A model generated the notes under the pieces. It was given only the letters and a program-made list of their open reading frames with translations, had not been told where the DNA came from and searched no databases. This document shows positions 9,286-17,581 of a stretch of 64,000 bases of DNA, piece by piece. A program made the position numbers and the translations under genes. Position 1 is the stretch's first letter. Each line of letters opens with the position of its first letter. Source of the stretch: Citricoccus alkalitolerans (GTDB taxonomy: Bacteria > Actinomycetota > Actinomycetes > Actinomycetales > Micrococcaceae); the NCBI RefSeq assembly GCF_039528175.1, contig NZ_BAAALH010000001.1:682001-746000 (forward strand), written 5' to 3'.

Positions 9286-9337
9286 CACGGGGGCCGCCGA
9301 CATCGACTCCGTTTTTCACTACCGCGTCCCTCGCACC

Positions 9338-9649
9338 ATTGCGCGCCCGGCGGGGTCCGGTCGCACCCGTAAGTTGCCGCACCTGATCGCCGGCCTCATC
9401 ACATACGCGGATGGTCCGATGAGTGCCGACATGCGGGAAGTATTGGAAGAGTGGCGGAGGCTGATCGAAGATCGCGCAGATGTGCTAAGCGACGCTGCGG
9501 AAGTTTGGATGAGACCATTGGGGGCGCCGCTGAACGATCCGCACGAAGCGCAAGCGTGGCCGAGGTATACCCGCACGGTCGCCGGCCGCCGGGACCGGTA
9601 CGGCATCGCCGATGAGACACCCTGGGCATGGCACCCGGGACGACTGCAC
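9338..9649 (+). pseudogene. fragment of a MobF/TraA-type conjugative relaxase
   Basis: The translation resembles a piece from the C-terminal part of actinobacterial TraA relaxase-helicases: PHLIAGLITYADGPM, VLEEWRRLIEDRADVLSDAA, VWMRPLGAP and TRTVAGRRDRYGIADETP. No relaxase catalytic tyrosines or histidine triad and no helicase Walker motifs are present, so this is a leftover of a decayed conjugative or mobilizable element. The call is from motif memory only. It sits head to head with the recombinase remnant. Confidence 0.6.
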
Positions 9650-9991
9650 AGAATATCGACGCCGCTCGCGTCCGCAGTGCCCTTGATCGAGCACGTGACA
9701 TCGCTCGCGTCCGAAGCCCGCGCACGGAGCATAGAGCCGGGTGTGAGGAGCTGGGACGAACGCTTTAGCGCAACTCTGAAAGGGCAGGCGCGTCCGAAGG
9801 CGCTGATACGCTTGCACTACGCCACCCGACCCGCTGAGTTCGGGATTTCTTGTCCCAGTGGGGTCCGAGTTGGGTCTCGAACCCGTGGCGTAGTTAATTG
9901 CAGCCCGCTGCGCGAGCCAATGGGGAATGTCCGTACCCTCGGGACGCTAGGGTCAGACCACTGCTGGATTGTGCCCGAGGAGGTGAGCGCC
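9650..9991. other. no gene recognised; leader of the ABC-3C operon
   Basis: The forward frame stays open through this stretch and fuses to the next gene, but the translation matches no family I recognise and lacks a start with a ribosome site. It is most likely residual mobile-element sequence plus the promoter region of the following operon. Confidence 0.5.
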
Positions 9992-11188
9992 GTGACGCAA
10001 GAGTCGTCGCATAGTGCGGCCGGCCAAGCCCTCGGATACGTACATCAGTGCATGTGGGCACTGGTTGAACTAGGGAAGCGCGCGACTTCAGAGCCGGCAA
10101 CTCAGCTTCGTCTAGAAGCATTGGATGATATCGAGTTCGACAGCGCAGGTTCGCCCAATGAGCTTCTACAAACGAAGCACCACACACAAGGCGACAGTCC
10201 GCTCACAGCTGCAACAGTCGACCTCTGGCGAACACTGAATGTCTGGATGGACTTGCCTTCATCCGACAAACTCGTGCTACGCCTAGTCACCACTCGGAAG
10301 CTCAATCAAGAGTCGGGACTAATCCGTCTCCGTGACGGCGAGCGCCGCGACACTTCTGCTGCGCTTGATGAGTTGTTGGATGCCGCAAGAGAGTCGACGA
10401 GCAAGACCACCGAAAAGTGGCGCCAGAAGTTTATCGACCTCGACGAATACAAAAGGGTTGAGTTGGTGGACCGCATCATCATTGATGATGGGTCACTACC
10501 AGCAGTTCAGATCGACAGTGACTTGGTCCGGACCTTCCGGTATGCATTTCCAACCGGACGAGACGAGATCTTCCTCCACCTCCTAAAAGGGTGGTGGTCC
10601 GGGATATCGGTGCGACTTTTGAGCAGGTCGCTGGAATCTGTCACCGGTCAAGACTTGATCGTGCAGGTTACTGAGATCGCCGACCAGCTCAAGAGTGACA
10701 CCTTGCCGATCGACCCAGCTGTCATGCAAGAGCATGACGAGTCGATTTCCGATCTATACAAGGACCGGCCGTTCGTGCAGCAACTCCTCTGGATCGCGCT
10801 TGAGAACAACAGGCTTTGGAAAGCCATCCGGGACTATCACCGATCATTCACTCAACGCTCGTTCTGGCTGCGCCACCAACTCCTGGCCGAGACCGAACTT
10901 GACCGGTTCGCCTTTCGTCTCCAAGACGAGTGGGAACAAACCTTCGACTCACGAGTGGCCAGCATGAGACGTGAAGGGCGGACCGACCATGACGTCGTCG
11001 GCCAGGAGATTCTAGAAGAAGTAGCGAGAGAGTCGCGGGCCCGTCTGCGCGACCGCTTTGACGAGCCGTGGTTCAACCGTGGAATGTTTCACGCACTCGC
11101 CGATGGCGAGTTGGGGTATCGGATTGGCTGGCATCCCGAATTCGAGTCGAGATTGGAGGAGATGCTTGGCCATGTCTCAACCACCTGA
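9992..11188 (+). CDS. ABC-three-component (ABC-3C) system effector with predicted PD-(D/E)xK nuclease domain
   Basis: 398-residue predicted effector. The N-terminal ~130 residues look like a DUF4297/Cap4-type nuclease fold: SAAGQALGYVHQCMWAL, then Glu42 and Asp45/Asp46 in RLEALDDIEF, then Gln60-Thr-Lys62 in ELLQTKHH, i.e. the E...D...QxK active-site order. The C-terminal ~140 residues, with RPFVQQLLWIALENNRLWKA, QRSFWLRH and IGWHPEF near the end, match ABC-3C C-terminal domains. Start GTG 9992 has GGAGG 8 nt upstream. It overlaps the middle-component gene by 17 nt. Function in phage or plasmid conflict is predicted for the family, not shown here. Confidence 0.78.
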   Translation: MTQESSHSAAGQALGYVHQCMWALVELGKRATSEPATQLRLEALDDIEFDSAGSPNELLQTKHHTQGDSPLTAATVDLWRTLNVWMDLPSSDKLVLRLVTTRKLNQESGLIRLRDGERRDTSAALDELLDAARESTSKTTEKWRQKFIDLDEYKRVELVDRIIIDDGSLPAVQIDSDLVRTFRYAFPTGRDEIFLHLLKGWWSGISVRLLSRSLESVTGQDLIVQVTEIADQLKSDTLPIDPAVMQEHDESISDLYKDRPFVQQLLWIALENNRLWKAIRDYHRSFTQRSFWLRHQLLAETELDRFAFRLQDEWEQTFDSRVASMRREGRTDHDVVGQEILEEVARESRARLRDRFDEPWFNRGMFHALADGELGYRIGWHPEFESRLEEMLGHVSTT

Positions 11189-11675
11189 GCCGCTGGTTTC
11201 ACCTGTGGCGCGCGCGCCCGAAGCTATGGCACTCTTCAATACCGTTTTGACTACGGAACTTCTCGTCAATGCATGTTGGGCGAAAGCACAGAACGGCACC
11301 ACCGGCCTCGCGTGGCCTGCTGCGTACCTGATCTTGCCGCTGACTTTGCACCCGCAGACACGAGACAGCCTGCCCCGTGATCGACGAATCACTCTCGCGC
11401 GTTGGGCAGTTCGAAATCACGATCTGCTTGCGGACATGGAGTTCCGCGTGGCGAACATGGCGCTGCCAACGAAACGAGCCATCCGCCACGGCCTCCGCTC
11501 CAAGCGGCTCGGGCTCGATGGCACCAACCTTGTCGCGCTCGCTAGACCGAAAAACGCCACATCAAAGTGGCCGACCGAACTGAGCGATTCCGTCAAGGCA
11601 GCACGCTTTTGCGGACAATGGTTTAACGCCGTCGAAACCCACCTAGCGTTCGAACTACTCGGAATCGGAGGCTGA
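11172..11675 (+). CDS. ABC-3C system middle component
   Basis: 167-residue soluble protein recognisable as the small middle component of three-component ABC systems: PEAMALFNTVLTTELLV, then WPAAYLILPLTLH, then VANMALPTKRAIRHGLRSKR. The family is thought to bridge effector and ATPase; it has no known catalytic residues. ATG 11172 lies inside the 3' end of the effector gene, with GGAGGAG 10 nt upstream, and the stop is 2 nt before the ATPase start. This spacing argues for a single transcript and coupled translation. Confidence 0.78.
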   Translation: MSQPPEPLVSPVARAPEAMALFNTVLTTELLVNACWAKAQNGTTGLAWPAAYLILPLTLHPQTRDSLPRDRRITLARWAVRNHDLLADMEFRVANMALPTKRAIRHGLRSKRLGLDGTNLVALARPKNATSKWPTELSDSVKAARFCGQWFNAVETHLAFELLGIGG

Positions 11676-11677
11676 TA

Positions 11678-13627
11678 GTGCAAATCGTGTCCCTTGGTGT
11701 ATTTAATGAGTCGGGGCGACGTCGTGACGTCAATTTCCGTCGGGGTGCGCTGAATATTCTGACTGGAAAGTCGAAAACCGGTAAGTCGGCGATACTCGAC
11801 ATCGTCGAATATTGTCTCGGAAGAAACACAGTCACCATCCCGACTGGAGTTATTAGCGATCACGCCTCCTGGTACTACGTAATCGTTGAGTTCTCGAACG
11901 AACGCGTTCTGATCTGTCGACCAAACCCAGAAGGTGCAAGCACTCATCGCGCGATGGTCCGCACAGGTGGTCTCGACCTCACTGCGCCTACGTATGACGA
12001 ACTCGAAGTCAATGCCGATACCGATGTACTAAAAGACACACTTACTGAACGTCTTCGTATCGAGTCCTTCACCATTGACCCGGAAGGTGGATCACTCAGA
12101 CAGCCCTTCAACGTCTCAGTCCGACAAGCGCTCTTCTACTGTTTCCAGAACCAAGGAGAGATCGCTAGTCGCGACGTGCTTTTTCACCGTCAGGTGGAGA
12201 ACGACATCAAAACAACGATTCGCGACACTCTCCCGTATTTCCTAGGTGCAGCGACGCCCGAGCAAGGTGCACTACGGCGCCAGCTTGTTGCAACACGCAG
12301 GACTCTGCAACGTACTCAGAACAGCATTCGCGCTGCCGAAGCAGACCTCGACCAACAAGATAGCCGCGTCACCCACCTGATCGAGTCCGCGGTCAGCCTT
12401 GACCTCCTACCCAGTCATGCAGGAATTGGCGCCAGAGAAGGGATACGCGCCATGCTGGAAAGCATCTTGGCGTATCGGTCTGACAACGCGTCAGACGAAG
12501 AGTCGGAGGACTCGCGCCGAAGGAGAGAACTTGCGGAGGAAGGACGAACGATCCGGGCTCGAATCCGTGAAGTTGATGATCAACTCGAACTCCTTAGCAA
12601 GCTGCAAGGCGAACAGGGTGACTCGCAGACCGAAGCCCAGTACCAAGCGGAGAGGCTTCGTGCGCTCGATCTGCTCGTCCCCAAGTCTGCCTTGATCGAT
12701 GGAGATGTGAGTGTCTGCCCGCTTTGCGACCAAGGTCTGGATCACCCAGACGAGACCGTCATTGAGTTGCGATCGCTCCTGAAAGCCTTGGAGACGCGCC
12801 TCGAAGCATCGAAGGGCGTCTCGTCTCGGCGCCAAGCGACGATCGAACGAGTGGAGGCGAGCCGCGACCCGCTCGTGGGAGCACTCCGCGAGAATGTCGT
12901 TGAGCTCGATGCCGTAGCTCAACAAGAAGCGGCGATCGCAGCAGGCCGTGAACGACGAGAGCGAATTGCGTTCCTCCAAGGCCGAGTCAGTCAGGAACTC
13001 GAAAGGGGTGTCGATATCGCTGCCGACCTCACCAACCTGCGAAACGCTGAGCGTCGGTACCGCGGACAGCTCGCGCGGCTGGAGGACATTAGCGAGCGTG
13101 ACGATCCCGCCGCAGCTCTTCGCACTGCCATCGACTCGGTGTCTGAACTGATGACGGACTATGCGCGTTACCTTCAACTGGAGGGTTCTGAGCACTACGT
13201 GCGTCTTGACCCAATTGACCTGACCGTAACTGTTCAGCGCCCTGGAGGCCGCGTCCCGCTTGGGCGTATGGGAAGCGCTGAGAATTGGGTCGGCTACCAC
13301 CTGGTGGCACACCTTGCTCTCCACCACTGGTTCGCGACGAACAATCGACCTGTTCCGCGATTCGTCATGTTCGATCAGCCGACGCAGGCGTTCTTTCCTG
13401 AAGAGGTCGTTGATGCTACTGACGACGAGAACGCTGACTGGGAAGCAGTACGGAGACAGTTCACGCTTATGCGGGATGTCGTCTCGACGCTAACCGGGGA
13501 CCTCCAGGTGGTCGTGTGTGACCACGCGAACCTCGCAGACGAGTGGTTCCAAGACGCGGTTGTCGAGAACTGGCGCAATGGCGTCGCCTTGATCCCCACC
13601 GACTGGTTGGGAGACGGGGCGGGATGA
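11678..13627 (+). CDS. DUF3732 SMC/Rad50-like ATPase of the ABC-3C system
   Basis: 649-residue ABC ATPase of the SMC/RecN/Rad50 kind. The P-loop is GKSKTGKS at residues 30-37. Long Glu/Arg-rich coiled coils span roughly 190-340 and 360-490, split by a zinc-hook-like CPLC (Cys347, Cys350). Walker B is RFVMFDQPTQ with Asp566, followed by Gln rather than Glu, as is usual in DUF3732 proteins. GTG 11678 follows GGAATCGGAGG. The lower-GC codons (GAA, CGT, AAA) contrast with flanking genes and suggest horizontal acquisition. By family knowledge the ATPase would sense or grip nucleic acid and license the effector. Confidence 0.83.
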   Translation: MQIVSLGVFNESGRRRDVNFRRGALNILTGKSKTGKSAILDIVEYCLGRNTVTIPTGVISDHASWYYVIVEFSNERVLICRPNPEGASTHRAMVRTGGLDLTAPTYDELEVNADTDVLKDTLTERLRIESFTIDPEGGSLRQPFNVSVRQALFYCFQNQGEIASRDVLFHRQVENDIKTTIRDTLPYFLGAATPEQGALRRQLVATRRTLQRTQNSIRAAEADLDQQDSRVTHLIESAVSLDLLPSHAGIGAREGIRAMLESILAYRSDNASDEESEDSRRRRELAEEGRTIRARIREVDDQLELLSKLQGEQGDSQTEAQYQAERLRALDLLVPKSALIDGDVSVCPLCDQGLDHPDETVIELRSLLKALETRLEASKGVSSRRQATIERVEASRDPLVGALRENVVELDAVAQQEAAIAAGRERRERIAFLQGRVSQELERGVDIAADLTNLRNAERRYRGQLARLEDISERDDPAAALRTAIDSVSELMTDYARYLQLEGSEHYVRLDPIDLTVTVQRPGGRVPLGRMGSAENWVGYHLVAHLALHHWFATNNRPVPRFVMFDQPTQAFFPEEVVDATDDENADWEAVRRQFTLMRDVVSTLTGDLQVVVCDHANLADEWFQDAVVENWRNGVALIPTDWLGDGAG

Positions 13628-13995
13628 TGTAGGTGCTCTTGCCCTCCGGACCTGGCTGCGGCCGAAGGAACTTAGCCGTGGAGAAGGCGAACAGTAGAGG
13701 ACGTCTGCCCCTTTCGCGTTCGTGAGCGCCTACCGCGACTCGATGCTCCTACAGTGATTGCGGCCTTCCACCCTTGTGATGAGTCGAGACATGGGTTGCA
13801 CCTGAGTTGAGTCAACAGTGGCAGAAGGCAGGGAGCCCGGCCATGGGCCGGGCTCCCTTTCAGGTTCATGGGCACCATCGTCGGGTATCAGATTGACGGC
13901 CATGACCGATGGCACTGGTCCCGGCCCGGTGATGTCGGATGTGCTGGGTGGTACCGGACAGATCCACAGGCGTCCGGTGGATCTCGGAGGTGACC
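13628..13995. other. non-coding right border of the accessory segment
   Basis: 368 nt between the ATPase stop and the DUF998 reading frame. I see one strong terminator (13831-13860) and no convincing coding frame, tRNA fragment or copy of the tRNA-Val 3' end. The last ~130 nt are the leader of the DUF998 gene. Confidence 0.6.
13831..13860 (+). terminator. intrinsic terminator
   Basis: 12-bp perfect stem GGGAGCCCGGCC/GGCCGGGCTCCC around a 3-nt ATG loop, followed by TTTC on the + strand. It would end transcription of the ABC-3C operon, about 200 nt downstream of it, or be a native terminator originally serving the tRNA. Confidence 0.8.
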
Positions 13996-14580
13996 ATGGC
14001 TGGTTGGATCGGGGTCGGTGGAGCGCTGTTGTTCGTGGCGGTGTTCCTCCTCGAAGGGTGGGCCCGGCCGGGATACTCTCCAGTGCGGCACCCGGTCAGT
14101 GCCCTCGCCCTGGGCGCCCGCGGTTGGATCTAGACCCTCAACTTCATCCTCTGTGGGGCTGCGGTCGCCGTGGGAGGTGTGGGGATGGCCGTCTCTGATG
14201 TCTCCCCGGCCTTGGGAACCGCGCTGGCCGTCGTGGGGGTCGGACTGCTTCTCTCCGGGATCTTCCGGATGGACCCGGTCCGGGGATATCCACCCGGCAC
14301 CCCAGAAGGCGATCCTCCGGCGACGAGCATCTGGCACCGACTCCACGATGGTGTCGGGATGATCCTGTTCCTCGCATTGCCCGCGGCGGCAGCCCTGGCC
14401 GCCTTCGTCATACCGGAACTGGTCTGGAAGATTGCCTCCGGCGTTGTGGCCCTCTGGCTGATCCGAGCCATGGTGGCCTTCGGGGTAGCGTGGGAGAACG
14501 ACTCGCCGCGGACAGGCCTCGTCCAGCGGGCGTTCCTTGTCCCGGGGATGCTTTGGGTGGCGGTGGTGTTCGGGCTGTAG
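13996..14580 (+). pseudogene. DUF998 membrane protein interrupted by an amber codon
   Basis: ATG 13996 follows an excellent GGAGGTGA ribosome site. The frame gives MAGWIGVGGALLFVAVFLLE and RHPVSALALGARGWI, then TAG at 14131-14133, then continues in the same frame (TLNFILCGAAVAVGGVGM) to a stop at 14580. Read through, it is a normal 194-codon DUF998-type protein with about six hydrophobic segments. DUF998 proteins commonly have Gln at the stop position (RGW-x-Q-T), so CAG to TAG is the simplest lesion. A sequencing error is the alternative. Confidence 0.75.
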
Positions 14581-14589
14581 GCCGGTGGC

Positions 14590-15798
14590 TCATCCGAGCG
14601 GGGGACTGCTCGGCCGCTTCGTGTGCAGCCTCCACAGCGAGGTGACTTCCCGCGAACGGGCGGCGTGGAGAGGATCTGAGCGGTCGGTGGCTCGCTGATG
14701 GCGGGGTGTCGTATCGAGCCGATCGATCACCTCAAGGCCTGCCTGGTCAATGGCGTCCAGCAGCAGCTGTCGACTGCGCAGTCCGAGGATCTCGGCCAGG
14801 TCCGAGAGGACCAACCAGCCCTCGCCGTCATCCGTGAGGTGGTGCGGTAGTCCGACCAGAAACTGCAGCAGCATGGTGCTGCCGGGGTCGTACACGGCCG
14901 CGTCGAGGGTGGTCGCCGCGCTGCCCGGCAACCACGGGGGGTTGCAGACGATGAGTGGTGCCCGTCCGTCCGGGAACATGCTGGTCAGCTGAGCTGCGGC
15001 AGCGTCTTGGATGCCCAGCCGGGCGAAGTTGTCGTTCGCGCAGTCCACCGCACGCTGGTGGAGGTCCGTCCCCACCACCTTCTGCACGCCACGGTTCACG
15101 AGCACAGCGGCCAGTAGTCCCGTGCCGGTGCCCACATCGAACGCCACATCCCGATTGGTCAGCGGTGCCTGCGCCACCAGGTCGACATACTCGTGGCGGG
15201 TGGGCAGGAACGTGCCGTAGTGAGGATGGATCCTCCCGTTCACGGCGGGGATGTCGATGCCGGTCAAGTACCACTGGTAGGCGCTCTGGACGCCGGTCAG
15301 CTCCTGCAGACTCACCACAGCGTTGCTCTCGCCGAAGCCGGGTTGCTGCGCGTAGGCGAATTCGACCGCGGGGCCGACCTGTGGGGCGCGGGGCAGAGGC
15401 ACCCTGGCCGACCCGCCCAGTGCGTCGAATGCGAGCGGCACCAGCATCAAGGACATCATCCGCGATCGCTGGGCGCGGGCTTGGCGCAGGCGATAGAAGG
15501 CATCCGCATCGCCGATGACGGGCCGTGCCGCCTCGCCGCTTCGGCCCTTGGCCAGGCGTCGATCGATCGCGCTGAGGATCTGCTTCGCGTTGTGGAAGTC
15601 GCCCAGCCACAGCATGGCGGTGCCCTGGGCCGCGTACTTCACGGCCTGGACGGTGGTGAGTCGGTCATCGACGACGACCAGCTTCTTGGGGGCCGGCCGG
15701 CCGTTGGCAGACCACCACGTGGCGGATTCGGTCACCCCGGCCTGTTGCCAGGTCAACGAGGGAGCGTCAGCAATCGGTTCCGGAAGGATGGAGATCAA
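14590..15798 (-). CDS. class I SAM-dependent methyltransferase with NPPW motif
   Basis: 402-residue protein. The SAM-binding motif I is AFDVGTGTGLLAAVL (about residues 217-231), and the catalytic-type motif is IVCNPPWLPG (about 282-291). The NPPW/NPPY motif is typical of enzymes that methylate exocyclic or amide nitrogens, such as PrmC/HemK and RlmG/RsmC; the real substrate cannot be told. An N-terminal ~190-residue region of unknown fold precedes the domain. The first available start is TTG 15798 with GAGG touching it, so the start is uncertain. It converges with the DUF998 pseudogene, with only 9 nt between the stops. Confidence 0.75.
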   Translation of the reverse strand: MISILPEPIADAPSLTWQQAGVTESATWWSANGRPAPKKLVVVDDRLTTVQAVKYAAQGTAMLWLGDFHNAKQILSAIDRRLAKGRSGEAARPVIGDADAFYRLRQARAQRSRMMSLMLVPLAFDALGGSARVPLPRAPQVGPAVEFAYAQQPGFGESNAVVSLQELTGVQSAYQWYLTGIDIPAVNGRIHPHYGTFLPTRHEYVDLVAQAPLTNRDVAFDVGTGTGLLAAVLVNRGVQKVVGTDLHQRAVDCANDNFARLGIQDAAAAQLTSMFPDGRAPLIVCNPPWLPGSAATTLDAAVYDPGSTMLLQFLVGLPHHLTDDGEGWLVLSDLAEILGLRSRQLLLDAIDQAGLEVIDRLDTTPRHQRATDRSDPLHAARSREVTSLWRLHTKRPSSPPLG

Positions 15799-15875
15799 CC
15801 TCGTTCAGTAGCGGCTCGTCACCTGTGGGCCACCGCGCACGAACTGACCGACCACGGCCATGGACCATCCCTATG

Positions 15876-16838
15876 CTACCGAGGACGCCCGCCGGGAGTC
15901 TGCTGGCCGGCCCTCGAGAGATTGGTGCCGGTCTCGCGCACCCCGAGGTCCCAGATCGCCTCTGCCGCGGCGTCGTCGCGGGCCAGTGCTGAGGTCTGCT
16001 GTGCTTCGGGGCTGCCCCGCCACTGGCGGAAGCCGTCGGGACCGAAATAGGTCAGGGGCGGCAGGCCGGTCACGGCGGCCTCCAGTATCGGCAGCGATCC
16101 GTCTGCTGCCGACTGGCCGATCAGGCGGCAGACGCCCGTGACGGCGCGGTCGAGGACGGGCACGCCGGTGGCATTCTGCAGGTTGGTGACGGCCCAACCG
16201 GGGCGGGCGAGCTGGACGTCGAGGGCGGATCCTTGATCGGCCAGCCGTTTCTGGAGCGCGCGGGCCCAGAGCATGTCGCAGAGCTTGGGCTGCGCATAGG
16301 CCGCCGCGATGCTCCAGCGGCGGTGCCGGAAGTGCGGGTCAGCGGCATCGACCCGTCCGCTGTGATGTGCGCCCGAACCGACGATGACCACCCGCCCACG
16401 GAGGTGTCCGGCGATCAGGTTGGTCAAGGCGAAGGGCCCCAGGAAGTTGGTGCCGAGGATCATCTCGAAACCGTCGGTGGTCTCGCGGCGACGCGAGGTG
16501 ACCGCGCCGGCGTTGTTGACCAGGACGACAATGGGCTCGTCCAGGCCGGCAGCGAAATTCCTGACGGATGCCAGGTCGGCCAGATCCAGGTGGCCCTCCA
16601 CCACTTCGGCTCCGAGCCGGCGCAGCTGTCCCGCCACGGTACGGCCCCGTTCCCGATCACGGCACGGGATCACCAGCCGTGCCCCCGCCCGGGCGGCCGT
16701 ACGGGCCACCTCCAGGCCGATGCCGTGGGTCGCACCCGTCACCAGCCACGTGCGCGCCGATTGGTCCGGCAACTCCGAACCGGTCTGGATGGAGGGAGAC
16801 GAGGAGGGAGAAGTGGAGGGAAATTGGACCATGGTCAC
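15876..16838 (-). CDS. short-chain dehydrogenase/reductase
   Basis: 320-residue Rossmann-fold oxidoreductase. It shows the nucleotide-binding TGATHGIG (residues 34-41), NNAG (108-111), a catalytic-region Ser155 and the YxxxK pair Tyr181/Lys185 in AAYAQPKLCD. The arrangement is that of the retinol-dehydrogenase/WWOX-like SDRs often annotated only as SDR; the substrate is unknown. Start is GTG 16838 or ATG 16832; neither has a clear Shine-Dalgarno. It is divergent from panD. A C-terminal extension of ~40 residues follows the domain. Confidence 0.85.
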   Translation of the reverse strand: MTMVQFPSTSPSSSPSIQTGSELPDQSARTWLVTGATHGIGLEVARTAARAGARLVIPCRDRERGRTVAGQLRRLGAEVVEGHLDLADLASVRNFAAGLDEPIVVLVNNAGAVTSRRRETTDGFEMILGTNFLGPFALTNLIAGHLRGRVVIVGSGAHHSGRVDAADPHFRHRRWSIAAAYAQPKLCDMLWARALQKRLADQGSALDVQLARPGWAVTNLQNATGVPVLDRAVTGVCRLIGQSAADGSLPILEAAVTGLPPLTYFGPDGFRQWRGSPEAQQTSALARDDAAAEAIWDLGVRETGTNLSRAGQQTPGGRPR

Positions 16839-16999
16839 ACGGTACCGGCGGTCTGGGAAGGCGTCCGGAAGTCGGGAACCCTGGCTGGGAGCACGACGAG
16901 CAGGTTAGTATAGGGGGTTGCTTTCGGAATACGGGAAGCACCTTGACCGTTGAAGTAGGCACTACGGGAAGACCAGCCATCTGAAGGGACGCACGCCAC

Positions 17000-17422
17000 A
17001 TGGCCATGACCCGAACCATGTTCAAGTCCAAGATCCACCGGGCCACCGTGACCCACGCCGATCTGCACTACGTCGGCTCCGTGACCGTGGACCAGGACCT
17101 GCTCGAGGCCGCGGACATCCTCCCCGGCGAGCTCGTGGCCATCGTGGACGTGACCAACGGGGCACGGCTGGAGACCTACACCATCGCCGGTGAACGCGGT
17201 TCCGGGGTGCTGGGCATCAACGGCGCCGCGGCGCACCTGGTGGACGTGGGGGACACCGTCATCCTCATCACGTACGCCCAGATGGAGGCCGCCGAGGCCC
17301 GTTCTTTCGTGCCGACTGTCGTCCACGTGGACGCGGACAACCGGATCGTGGAGCTCGGATCCGACCCGTCCGAGGCCCTCGCCGAGGACCTGCAGCGCCC
17401 GCCCTTTGCCGTGGCCCTCTGA
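17000..17422 (+). CDS. panD: aspartate 1-decarboxylase
   Basis: Pyruvoyl enzyme making beta-alanine from L-aspartate for pantothenate and CoA. The 140-residue proenzyme is self-cleaved between Gly26 and Ser27 in HYVGSVTVD, which turns Ser27 into the pyruvoyl group. Other family blocks are NGARLETYTI and SGVLGINGAAAHL. Three Met codons lie close together (1, 3, 7); ATG 17000 is used, but the shorter starts are possible. No other pan genes are adjacent. Confidence 0.96.
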   Translation: MAMTRTMFKSKIHRATVTHADLHYVGSVTVDQDLLEAADILPGELVAIVDVTNGARLETYTIAGERGSGVLGINGAAAHLVDVGDTVILITYAQMEAAEARSFVPTVVHVDADNRIVELGSDPSEALAEDLQRPPFAVAL

Positions 17423-17440
17423 CCTCCTGACCCAGACCTA

Positions 17441-17463
17441 NNNNNNNNNNNNNNNNNNNNNNN
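17441..17463. other. run of 23 N between panD and ppk2
   Basis: Unresolved bases 18 nt after the panD stop. The position is where a panD terminator would lie. The true length is unknown. Confidence 0.9.
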
Positions 17464-17581
17464 CCCCCGGGACTGTTCATGGCCTGTTCACCGGAGGATG
17501 GGAAAACGAGAAGTCGTGGTCCGTAACGCGTCCATCCAATGATGGAGAATGAAAGCCCAGCCCGGCGTAGAAGGAGACCAC

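Noticed and set aside
9840..9900. Possible tRNA fragment (GGTCTCGAACCCGTGGC)
   Set aside because: Only a T-arm-like string; no acceptor or anticodon arms can be folded around it.
9020..11188. One continuous 722-codon forward frame joining the relaxase fragment, spacer and effector
   Set aside because: The part before 9992 has no start with a ribosome site, includes antisense to the recombinase remnant and shows unrelated homology. GTG 9992 has a strong Shine-Dalgarno and fits the effector family.
8801..13860. Direct repeat of the tRNA-Val 3' end as an attachment site
   Set aside because: I looked for TTCGAGTCCC and flanking bases at the right border of the accessory segment and found none, so no att pair is claimed.
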